Origin: Ignavibacteria bacterium
Lineage (GTDB): Bacteria; Bacteroidota; Ignavibacteria; Ignavibacteriales; Ignavibacteriaceae
Reading direction: 5' to 3'
Length of the DNA: 64,000 nucleotides
Assembly (NCBI GenBank): GCA_021286645.1
Contig: JAJTBZ010000042.1
Span: forward strand, 29,881-93,880
Made by a program: the position numbers and the translations under genes. Numbering within the stretch: position 1 is the first letter of the stretch; every line of letters begins with the position of its first letter. Positions 8,732 through 16,582 of this stretch are shown in pieces. The notes below the pieces were generated by a model, which was not told the DNA's origin, did no database searches, and was given only the letters and a program-made list of their open reading frames with translations.

Positions 8732-11005
8732 TTAAAATTCCAGGCTTACTCCTATTGAGGGAAGCACGCCTATCGATTTAGCTTCTTCGACTTCCTGATT
8801 CCTTGAATTCCATTTATAGCCGGTCAGATTTCTGTGCCCATAGATATTTTGAATGTCTATGTATGTGATAAGAGTTGTTGAAGTAAAGAACCAATGCTTA
8901 TCAATACGGATATCAAGGCTATGCATTGGGCTAAGGTTTTCAGAATTGTAGTCTGTTTTATCCTGTTTGCCTCCGGGGCCAAAAGGGGTATATGGTCTGC
9001 CTGAAGCATACCTGAATTTCATGCTACCCTCTAAAGATTCGCTAAATTTATACCCGCCGCTTAGATTTATTATAACCCTTTGATCGTAAGAACCCGGGCG
9101 TTCTATTCCATCAAGGGCTGTAAATTCTGTTTTATTCAGGGTTACGCTAAGTATTCCATAGCATGGTATTTCCGAAAGTTTTTTCTGTACAGATAACTCG
9201 ATTCCATGTGCCACGCCTTTACCGGAGCTAAGCAACGGTTCCAGGCCAAATGAACTGAAATTATCTTCCGCACCGGAAAAACCTGCACCGGTATTAGCCA
9301 GAACCAAATAGGGCCGTATGCTGCTGGTTGGGTAATCGGAGTATTTTTTATAATATGCTTCTACCTTCAATAAAGCATCACTTTGTAAACGGTAGTCAAA
9401 TCCGGCAATATACTGATCCATCTGCACAGGCAGTAAGTTCTGGTTCCCTACAGCAAGCCAGATATATGAGGGTGATTGAAAATATTTGCCTGCGCTAAAA
9501 TTAAGGTTCAGTAGTGGCACAGGGGAGTATGTGGCAGAGAATCGGGGGCTGAATCGATATTTCGCTGAGATACCGTCGAAATAATCCATTCTGAGCCCGG
9601 TAATAGTCGAGAAATTGTCAGACCATCTGTTGGATAGGCTCGCGAATAATCCATGCTTGATATAATGGGTATTGAATTTTGTTGAGTCAAAAGGCAAACG
9701 CTCACCAAAACTTGTATAAAATGAAGGTAGTTTTACATCAGCATCAAAATTTATATAGCTGAACTGCCCACCGAAAGTTAGCTCACTAATTTTCGAGAGT
9801 TTCATGGCAATTTCAACTTTAGCCTTGTTTTCAACCTCAAGAGATATGTTTTTAAAAATAGGGTTGAGGGAAGTATCTTTTTGTTCTGTATTGTAGTCAG
9901 TCAAATTTCGACTGAGTGTTGCTCTAATATATCCTTGCGAATATAGGTGCTGAAAACTGAGTCCGGCAATATATTGATATTGATCGCTGCCCATGACACG
10001 TGAGTTATCAAACCGTTGGGTGGCAGTCGAGTTAAAATATTTTACTCCGTTGATGGCATGCACAGTAACAAAAGAAAGGGAATTTTGTGTATCAATTGAC
10101 CAGTCGTATTTTCCGAGAAAATCCCAATATTCGGGGACGAATCCGAACCCCGCCGCCTTAAATATAAAATCGAGATAACTGCGGCGTGCCGAGAAAATAA
10201 ATGACGAGTTATTGGATACGGGGCCTTCTAAATTTAATCCGAACTGAGAAGCCGAGATTGTAGCTTTTCCACCAAGTTTATCTGTTCTGCCATCGCGCAA
10301 ATCTATATTGAGTACGGATGATAGCCTGTCTCCATATAAAGCCGAAAAACCACCGGTAGAGAAGGATGTTTCTTTTACAAAATCAAGATTGATAAAGCTT
10401 AAGGGGCCGCCATTAGCTCCCTGAGTCCCAAAATGGTTAATATTGGGTATTTCCATTCCATTCAGCACATATAAATTTTCTGAGGGGGCTCCGCCGCGAA
10501 CAATTAAATCGTTACGCCCCGCATCTGCCTGAGCAACCCCGGGTAGTACCGATAAGGCGCGAATTACATCTTCAAAACCACCGGCCGAACGACGAATTTC
10601 TTCATACCCCAAAGAAGTTGTACTTGTAAATTGTGTTCCGGATTTATCGAAGTAACCGCCTGAAACAGTAACAGAGTTAAGTTGTACTATTTCTTCAGTC
10701 ATCTCAATTGTTATTTGGGTTGGTTTACTGTTATTTACCGGCAAATCTGTTCGAAGCAGCGTTTTATAACCGACAGCGGATATTTTTAGCTGATAGAGTG
10801 CGGGAGCCAGATTGGAAATACTGAAATTCCCGCTTTCATCAGTCGCTGTACCAATTGTAGTTCCAGGTATCTGTATTGTTGCAAGAGGTATTCCCTGACC
10901 GGTGAAATGGTCAATTACTTTACCATTAACAGTTCCACGATTCGATTGAGCAGCTATATACTGCGAAAATACTATAATAAGTAGTAGATAAATATATTTT
11001 TTCAT
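8732..11005 (-). CDS. TonB-dependent receptor with N-terminal carboxypeptidase-like domain
   Basis: Outer-membrane active-transport receptor of 757 residues. A signal peptide (MKKYIYLLLIIVFSQYIAAQS) is followed by a CarboxypepD_reg-like domain at about 25-110 (GTVNGKVID..GIPLATIQIPGT). The plug comes next, with DVIRALSVLPGVAQ and DLIVRGGAPSENLYVLNGMEI, and then a beta-barrel ending in the aromatic motif SIGVSLEF. The start at 11005 is chosen because GGAGGT lies ten bases upstream. An ATG at 11023 contains that same ribosome site in its own coding sequence and so is unlikely. There is no SusD partner, so an iron, vitamin or peptide substrate is as likely as a glycan. It diverges from the kinase gene at 11201. 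Confidence 0.87.
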   Translation of the reverse strand: MKKYIYLLLIIVFSQYIAAQSNRGTVNGKVIDHFTGQGIPLATIQIPGTTIGTATDESGNFSISNLAPALYQLKISAVGYKTLLRTDLPVNNSKPTQITIEMTEEIVQLNSVTVSGGYFDKSGTQFTSTTSLGYEEIRRSAGGFEDVIRALSVLPGVAQADAGRNDLIVRGGAPSENLYVLNGMEIPNINHFGTQGANGGPLSFINLDFVKETSFSTGGFSALYGDRLSSVLNIDLRDGRTDKLGGKATISASQFGLNLEGPVSNNSSFIFSARRSYLDFIFKAAGFGFVPEYWDFLGKYDWSIDTQNSLSFVTVHAINGVKYFNSTATQRFDNSRVMGSDQYQYIAGLSFQHLYSQGYIRATLSRNLTDYNTEQKDTSLNPIFKNISLEVENKAKVEIAMKLSKISELTFGGQFSYINFDADVKLPSFYTSFGERLPFDSTKFNTHYIKHGLFASLSNRWSDNFSTITGLRMDYFDGISAKYRFSPRFSATYSPVPLLNLNFSAGKYFQSPSYIWLAVGNQNLLPVQMDQYIAGFDYRLQSDALLKVEAYYKKYSDYPTSSIRPYLVLANTGAGFSGAEDNFSSFGLEPLLSSGKGVAHGIELSVQKKLSEIPCYGILSVTLNKTEFTALDGIERPGSYDQRVIINLSGGYKFSESLEGSMKFRYASGRPYTPFGPGGKQDKTDYNSENLSPMHSLDIRIDKHWFFTSTTLITYIDIQNIYGHRNLTGYKWNSRNQEVEEAKSIGVLPSIGVSLEF

Positions 11006-11200
11006 TTTTCTTATAACCTCCATTCATGCCATTTCAACTTTTTGTCAGAAAGAAAAGTTCAATTATTCTGGGAATTTTGTTACCTTTTAAGATAAATAAT
11101 TGAAAATTGGAATACTATATTTTTTCCCGGTATTTTGTTATGCTGGCAGTTATTGAGCCGGGAAAGTAAATTTTCTATCTAAACCAGAATTGATAAAACC

Positions 11201-13027
11201 ATGCCACAAGCAAAAGATAAAAAAAAGTCGAAAGCAGTTGTTGATCTTACATTTGTAGGGGATGCATCGTTTATTTTGAATGAAGATTTTACTGTCGAGG
11301 CCGTTTTACGTGTTGATGAATCCTATTTGCAGGAAGCAACCGGAATGCACCCGGGTGTGAATTTCTTTTCCTGTTGGCGGTTAAAGGCCGAACCGGAAGA
11401 AGTGTGTGCAGCCTGTGAAAAAAATGGTAAATGGGAAAATTTCTTCAATTTTAATAATAAGTTCATTCTTGTTGAACTTCATAGAAATACTGCCGGTAAA
11501 CTTACCATGTATCAGGGCTACCTTAAAGTGGCACGTGTACAACCAGTGAGCATGGCTCAACAAAACCAGTTCCCAATGGTACCATATCAGGTGCCCGGAG
11601 TTCTTTATCAATCGAAATCACTTCAGAAAGACCTACCCATTCATTATCAGGGAAGTATATTCGCTCTTACCGGGTATACCGAAGCGGACCTTAATGAGTT
11701 ACCTGGTAAATATCTCTCTATTGTTTACAGTGAGGATGTATCAATTATTATGAAAATGATAACTGATATTAATCTTGAATATGGAAAAAAATCGGAAGAA
11801 GTTATCTACCGCCTGGTTAAACGGGATGGAACAATTATCTGGGTAAAAGAAAATGTATTGGTTACCAAAGATCCATCAACAAAAAAAGCACTGTACCAGG
11901 GACTGATAACTGATATAACCAAACTTCGAGAATATGAGAACAAACTTCTGGAATCAGAAGCTAAGCTGGTTGAAAATAATCAGAGTAAAGATAGATTTAT
12001 TAATATACTCTCGCATGATTTACGAGCGCCGTTTACCAGTATTCTGGGATTTTCGGAGATATTGCTCAACGAGACAAACCTCTCGATACAAGAAAAAAAC
12101 GAATATCTTACCTATATATATGAAGCTTCACAAAACCAATTGCAGTTTATTGGGTATTTGCTCGATTGGTCGCGTTTACGTACAGGTGGTTTAAAAATTG
12201 AACCTCAACGGCTTCGTGTTCAGGCTGTGGTCTATAATGTCGTTTCCATACTTACCGGTAACGCGATTCGGAAAAATATTAATATTCAAGTGGATATCGG
12301 TGATAACCTGTATGTTCAGGCAGATGAACGCCTGCTGACTCAGGTAGTTTTAAATCTGCTTTCCAATGCAATTAAGTTTTCAAATGAAAATCAGTTCATT
12401 GAAATAAGTGCGGGGATATTCAACGATACTCATGTTGAAATTATTGTCAAAGACCACGGGGTTGGAATTCCATGGGATGACCAATCAAAGATATTCTCAA
12501 TTGATAAGAACTATTCGAAAGAAGGTACGAAGGGCGAAAAAGGCAGCGGGTTTGGGCTCGCGCTCGTGAAAGAAATAATTGCTAAACATAGCGGTGAAAT
12601 TTGGTTTTATTCGGAACCGGAAAAGGGCACGGAATTCCATTTTACACTACCGTTACCTTCCAATTCACTTTTGGTAGTTACCGATAATGATGATGACAGG
12701 CAGCAAATTATCGAGTTAATCCGCAGAAATTTCCCTGAGTTTTCAATTTCAGCAGCTGAAAACGGCTATGAAGCAATCAGTACACTTGCACAGCAAGTAC
12801 CAAATGTAATTATTACTGCTCATTCTATGCCGCTTATGACTGGTTTGCAACTAATTGAGGCAATAAAAAGAGGTGATGCAGATATGAAATTACCTTCTCT
12901 AATTATCGGGAATAACATATCACAAGAAACAGAAATGCACTATTTTCGGTTAGGTGTGCGGGCAATATTTCAAAAACCATTTGATGCAGAAGAGTTCGTA
13001 AACGCTCTGCGAATGATCTTACTCTAA
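11201..13027 (+). CDS. PAS-domain histidine kinase with C-terminal pseudo-receiver
   Basis: A cytoplasmic sensor kinase of 608 residues with no membrane segment. A PAS-like N-terminal region (~15-115) is followed by a clearer PAS/PAC domain (~140-245, ITDITKLREYE). The HisKA domain has its phospho-His at about 272 in ILSHDLRAPF. The HATPase domain has the N-box NLLSNAIKFSNEN and the GSGFGLALVKEI G-box. The C-terminal receiver (~487-605) keeps the acidic pocket DNDDD and the conserved Lys in FQKPF. The phospho-acceptor Asp is replaced by Ala (about residue 540, in IITAHSMPLMTG), so this domain probably cannot be phosphorylated. The stop is 13 bp before the NusG-like gene, suggesting co-transcription. 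Confidence 0.85.
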   Translation: MPQAKDKKKSKAVVDLTFVGDASFILNEDFTVEAVLRVDESYLQEATGMHPGVNFFSCWRLKAEPEEVCAACEKNGKWENFFNFNNKFILVELHRNTAGKLTMYQGYLKVARVQPVSMAQQNQFPMVPYQVPGVLYQSKSLQKDLPIHYQGSIFALTGYTEADLNELPGKYLSIVYSEDVSIIMKMITDINLEYGKKSEEVIYRLVKRDGTIIWVKENVLVTKDPSTKKALYQGLITDITKLREYENKLLESEAKLVENNQSKDRFINILSHDLRAPFTSILGFSEILLNETNLSIQEKNEYLTYIYEASQNQLQFIGYLLDWSRLRTGGLKIEPQRLRVQAVVYNVVSILTGNAIRKNINIQVDIGDNLYVQADERLLTQVVLNLLSNAIKFSNENQFIEISAGIFNDTHVEIIVKDHGVGIPWDDQSKIFSIDKNYSKEGTKGEKGSGFGLALVKEIIAKHSGEIWFYSEPEKGTEFHFTLPLPSNSLLVVTDNDDDRQQIIELIRRNFPEFSISAAENGYEAISTLAQQVPNVIITAHSMPLMTGLQLIEAIKRGDADMKLPSLIIGNNISQETEMHYFRLGVRAIFQKPFDAEEFVNALRMILL

Positions 13028-13040
13028 TCGGAGCCGTCTA

Positions 13041-13565
13041 TTGAGTTCATGTGATTTGCGAAGCTGGTTTGTTTTGTGTACCAGACCACGCGCGGAGTTT
13101 AAAGCGGAAGAACATTTAAATCGTCTGGAGATTGAATGTTACCTTCCAATCATCTCATCATTAAGGCAGTGGAGTGACAGGAAAAAAAAGATAACTGAAC
13201 CTCTATTACGTGGGTATATATTTGTTTATGCGAATGAAAAGGAACGTATTACTGCGCTTGAACTACCATCAATTCATAAATGTCTTAGTGATAGAGGAAA
13301 ACCAGCAGTTCTTTCCCCTCAGAGTATTCAGAATCTGAAAAAATTTATTCATGAAGAAAAATTATATTCCGTGCAAACCGGCATAGTTCCGGGTTGTAAA
13401 ATTAGAATTCTATCCGGCCCATTTGCCGGGGTTGTTGGTATTATTACCGATGAAGTTAAAGGTAAAGCGCTTACAGTAAGCGTTGAATTACTTAACCGTA
13501 CAATCATTACATTGATAACAGATGAAGATATTGTTGAAGTTATTAATGAAATCGACATTCAATAG
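13041..13565 (+). CDS. NusG/RfaH/UpxY-family transcription antitermination factor
   Basis: A 174-residue NusG paralogue. The NGN domain is seen from WFVLCTRPRAEFKAEEHLNRL through CYLPII and the conserved LLRGYIFVY. A C-terminal KOW domain follows (GCKIRILSGPFAGVVGII). Specialised NusG proteins of this kind bind RNA polymerase and let it read through long operons, often those for surface polysaccharides. The start must be the TTG at 13041: GGAG lies seven bases upstream and the frame contains no ATG at all. No polysaccharide operon follows; the gene sits between a kinase and a TPR protein, so its target is not evident. Confidence 0.82.
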   Translation: MSSCDLRSWFVLCTRPRAEFKAEEHLNRLEIECYLPIISSLRQWSDRKKKITEPLLRGYIFVYANEKERITALELPSIHKCLSDRGKPAVLSPQSIQNLKKFIHEEKLYSVQTGIVPGCKIRILSGPFAGVVGIITDEVKGKALTVSVELLNRTIITLITDEDIVEVINEIDIQ

Positions 13566-13600
13566 TTTGTTTTATTGTTTATTTAATTAACGAGGGCATC

Positions 13601-14377
13601 GTGAAAACAAAAATATCTATAATTATTCTCGCTCTGCTATTTTGTGGAGCTGCTTTTGGACAATCTGTAAGTGATTTGCTGAGTCAGTCAGATGTGGCAA
13701 CACTGAAGGAATTCAACAATCAAAAAGCGTTGGAAAAGCTTACTGCTGCCGACAAAGCGAGTCCGAATAACTGGGAAGTGCAGTGGCGAATTAGTCGTGC
13801 GTATGCAAATATTGCCAATCACATGCCTTCAGCTACTGATGTGCAAAAACAAGCTCAATTAGCAAAATATCAGGAAGCGCTTGATTTCGCGAATAAAACA
13901 GTTAAGCTTGCACCGGATAAATCGATTGGGTATCTCAGGCGGGCAGTTGCTACCGGTCGTATCGCGTTATTTAAAGGTGCATTCTCGGTAATTGGTCTGG
14001 TGAATGATGTACGCAATGATTTGGAAAAATCGATTAAACTAAATAACGCGGGCAATGAAAACCTTGCTTTAGCATATTATATGCTGGGACGTACCCACGC
14101 AAAAGTTTGCGAGAAACCAAAACTTGTACGCTTACCGCTTGGGTTAGGTTGGGGAAATATGGAAACGGCATTTACCATGTTTCAAAAAGCCATAGAACTT
14201 CGCCCGAATTTTCGCATGTTTCATCTTGACTATGCAAAAGCACTCATTGAAGATGATGAGTATGCTAAAGCTAAAGAACAACTCGCTAAAATACCTTCAA
14301 TTCCGGTTGCACACGAGGATGATGAAGCCGTTTTAGCTGAATCGAAGACACTTTATGAGCGAATTAAAAATAAGTAA
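13601..14377 (+). CDS. Exported TPR-like protein
   Basis: A 258-residue protein with an N-terminal signal peptide (KISIIILALLFCGAAFGQS). The rest is all-helical with TPR-like pairs: NWEVQWRISRAYANIA, KYQEALDFANKTVKLAPDKSIGYLRRAV, NLALAYYMLGRTHAKV and AFTMFQKAIELRPNFRMFHLDYAKALIE. This layout resembles the bacterial relatives of the RMD (regulator of microtubule dynamics) TPR proteins, a similarity I infer from the repeat pattern. The start is GTG with GAGGG five bases upstream. The 3' end overlaps the Sir2 gene by 23 bp, so the two are probably translated from one message. It probably acts as a periplasmic scaffold; the partner is unknown. Confidence 0.72.
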   Translation: MKTKISIIILALLFCGAAFGQSVSDLLSQSDVATLKEFNNQKALEKLTAADKASPNNWEVQWRISRAYANIANHMPSATDVQKQAQLAKYQEALDFANKTVKLAPDKSIGYLRRAVATGRIALFKGAFSVIGLVNDVRNDLEKSIKLNNAGNENLALAYYMLGRTHAKVCEKPKLVRLPLGLGWGNMETAFTMFQKAIELRPNFRMFHLDYAKALIEDDEYAKAKEQLAKIPSIPVAHEDDEAVLAESKTLYERIKNK

Positions 14378-15098
14378 TCGCCTCTCGGAGAAACTTCTGG
14401 AGGCCCGGAGAATTGTTTTTTTCACCGGAGCTGGCATTTCCGCGGAAAGCGGAATTGCCACGTTCCGTGGTGATGGGGGAATATGGAATAAATTTAAACC
14501 CGAAGAACTTGCCAACTTCTCTGCATTCATGAAAAATCCTGATTTGGTATGGGAATGGTACCAATATCGCCGGCAAATAGTATATGATACTCAGCCAAAT
14601 GCCGCCCACTACGCGATAACTGAATTTGAAAAATTCTATACCGTAACAGTCGTCACTCAGAATGTTGATAATTTACATACCCGCGCGGGTAATACAACAG
14701 TTCATGAGTTGCATGGTAATATTGAAAAAAATTACTGTATTAGCTGTAAAAAACGTTTTGATTATCAACAGTTTGAAAGTGGAGGCGGCTCACCTAAATG
14801 CACTTGCGGTGGATTAATTCGGCCGGATATTGTATGGTTTGGCGAATATCTTCCACAGGAAGCGTTTACAGCCGCTGAAGAAGCGGCAAAAAATTGTGAT
14901 ATACTCTTTTCTATCGGTACTTCGGGAGTCGTATATCCGGCTGCCGGAATCCCTATGTTAGCTCATAGAATGAAGAGATATACCGTAGAAATTAATGTTA
15001 ACTCTACTGAAATGAGTTATATTTTTGATGAAAACTATACGGGAAAAGCAGGGCAAATATTACCTGATATTCTGGAATTTGTAAAGAAAAATAAATGA
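14355..15098 (+). CDS. cobB: Sir2/CobB-type NAD-dependent protein deacylase
   Basis: NAD-dependent lysine deacylase of 247 residues. The NAD site is seen in FFTGAGISAESGIATFRG and VVTQNVDNLH, and the catalytic His in VHELHGN. A zinc knuckle has CISC and CTC as its two cysteine pairs. The YxxR pair in WEWYQYRRQ matches the class III (SIRT5/E. coli CobB) signature that in known members binds the carboxylate of succinyl- or malonyl-lysine, so desuccinylase/demalonylase activity is likely besides deacetylation. The start lies inside the end of the TPR gene. RadA follows after 16 bp in the same direction. Confidence 0.9.
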   Translation: MSELKISNRLSEKLLEARRIVFFTGAGISAESGIATFRGDGGIWNKFKPEELANFSAFMKNPDLVWEWYQYRRQIVYDTQPNAAHYAITEFEKFYTVTVVTQNVDNLHTRAGNTTVHELHGNIEKNYCISCKKRFDYQQFESGGGSPKCTCGGLIRPDIVWFGEYLPQEAFTAAEEAAKNCDILFSIGTSGVVYPAAGIPMLAHRMKRYTVEINVNSTEMSYIFDENYTGKAGQILPDILEFVKKNK

Positions 15099-15114
15099 AA
15101 TACATAGGTCGCTC

Positions 15115-16467
15115 ATGAAATCTCAAAAATCAGTTTTCATCTGTTCAAGCTGCGCACACGAATCCCTAAAGTGGCTTGGTAAATGCCCGCAATGCGGCTC
15201 ATGGAACTCATTTGTTGAGGAAAAGGTAGAACCCAAAGCGCCAAAAGGTACAGTTCAATATAAAGGCGCCAGGCCAACGAAACTAAAAGATATTACCTAT
15301 TCGAATACACATCGGCTCCTGACCGGCACCGGTGAATTAGATAGAGTTTTAGGCGGTGGTTTTATGCCGGGTTCTATTATCTTACTCGGTGGTGATCCGG
15401 GAATTGGTAAATCCACACTTATCCTTCAGGCTGCTTCAAAGCTCCTGTTACCGGTACTATATGTATCAGGTGAAGAATCGGCTCAACAAATTAAATTGCG
15501 CGCGGATCGACTGGGAGTTGATTCCGAACACCTGTTGCTACTTGCAGAAACTGAATTAAATGCCATCCTTCAGGCTATCGACGAGTATAAACCATCTTTA
15601 GTGGTAATTGATTCGATTCAAACCACGTTTGATAGTAATCTGGATAATTCACCCGGGGCAATAACGCAGTTACGCGAATGCACCTCCCGACTGATGGATG
15701 CAACAAAAAAGAACGGTTTTACCACATTATTGATTGGCCATATTACAAAGGAAGGAACTATTGCAGGTCCGAAAATCCTCGAACATATAGTTGATACAGT
15801 AATAATGTTTGAGGGTGATAGTTCTAATTCGTACCGGATACTTCGGGCGCAAAAAAACAGGTTTGGCAGTACAAATGAAATTGGTGTATTCGAAATGCTG
15901 GATACCGGACTCAGGGAAGTACAAAACCCGAGTGAGCTATTCATAGGGGAAAGAACTGCAAATGTTTCAGGATCGGTAATTACCTGCACTATGGAAGGTA
16001 CCCGCCCTATACTACTCGAAATTCAGGGTTTGGTAACCCCATCTCATTTTGGTTCTCCGCAAAGGGTTTCCAACGGTTTTGACTATCGAAGGCTCTCAAT
16101 ATTATTAGCCGTATTGGAAAAACGTAATGGTCTTCGGTTATCCAACGCAAACGTCTTTCTGAATATTACCGGCGGCGTTCGTGTAGATGAACCGGCTATT
16201 GACCTGCCTGTATGTTGTGCCATAGCATCGAATCTTTTGGAAAAAAGAATTGATCCATCGGTGATTGTAATTGGCGAAACAGGATTGGGCGGTGAAATCA
16301 GAAGCATTTCAAATATCGATAAACGCCTGCAGGAAGCTGAAAGAATTGGGTTTACTAAAGTGGTTATACCTTCCAGAAATGTTCGATCGATTACCTACAA
16401 AGGCAAGCTGAAAATTCTGGGTGTGGATAATTTACAGGATGCTTTAAAGCACGTTCTTATCCAATAA
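15115..16467 (+). CDS. radA: DNA repair protein RadA/Sms
   Basis: A RecA-like ATPase that promotes branch migration during recombination. The 450-residue protein has every family hallmark in order. The N-terminal C4 zinc finger is CSSC...CPQC. Walker A is GGDPGIGKST (~92-101) and a Walker B-like LVVIDSIQT follows. The RadA-specific KNRFGSTNEIG motif is at about 247. A C-terminal Lon-protease-like domain (~290-450) carries NVFLNITGGVRVDEPAIDLPV. The length is normal. The ATG has AGG about six bases upstream. It is the last gene of a co-directional run from the kinase at 11201. Confidence 0.96.
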   Translation: MKSQKSVFICSSCAHESLKWLGKCPQCGSWNSFVEEKVEPKAPKGTVQYKGARPTKLKDITYSNTHRLLTGTGELDRVLGGGFMPGSIILLGGDPGIGKSTLILQAASKLLLPVLYVSGEESAQQIKLRADRLGVDSEHLLLLAETELNAILQAIDEYKPSLVVIDSIQTTFDSNLDNSPGAITQLRECTSRLMDATKKNGFTTLLIGHITKEGTIAGPKILEHIVDTVIMFEGDSSNSYRILRAQKNRFGSTNEIGVFEMLDTGLREVQNPSELFIGERTANVSGSVITCTMEGTRPILLEIQGLVTPSHFGSPQRVSNGFDYRRLSILLAVLEKRNGLRLSNANVFLNITGGVRVDEPAIDLPVCCAIASNLLEKRIDPSVIVIGETGLGGEIRSISNIDKRLQEAERIGFTKVVIPSRNVRSITYKGKLKILGVDNLQDALKHVLIQ

Positions 16468-16582
16468 CCATTTCTATGCCCGATTATGTGATCTGAATTA
16501 GAAATTGTATCTGCTTTATTCATATTTTTACACTCTGGAATTAATTCGCTGAGAGTCAACTTAATCAGGAGCCGGGTTCATT

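Noticed and set aside
15618..15989. 123-codon frame antisense to radA
   Set aside because: Opposite a highly conserved RadA region with no start signal; a shadow frame.
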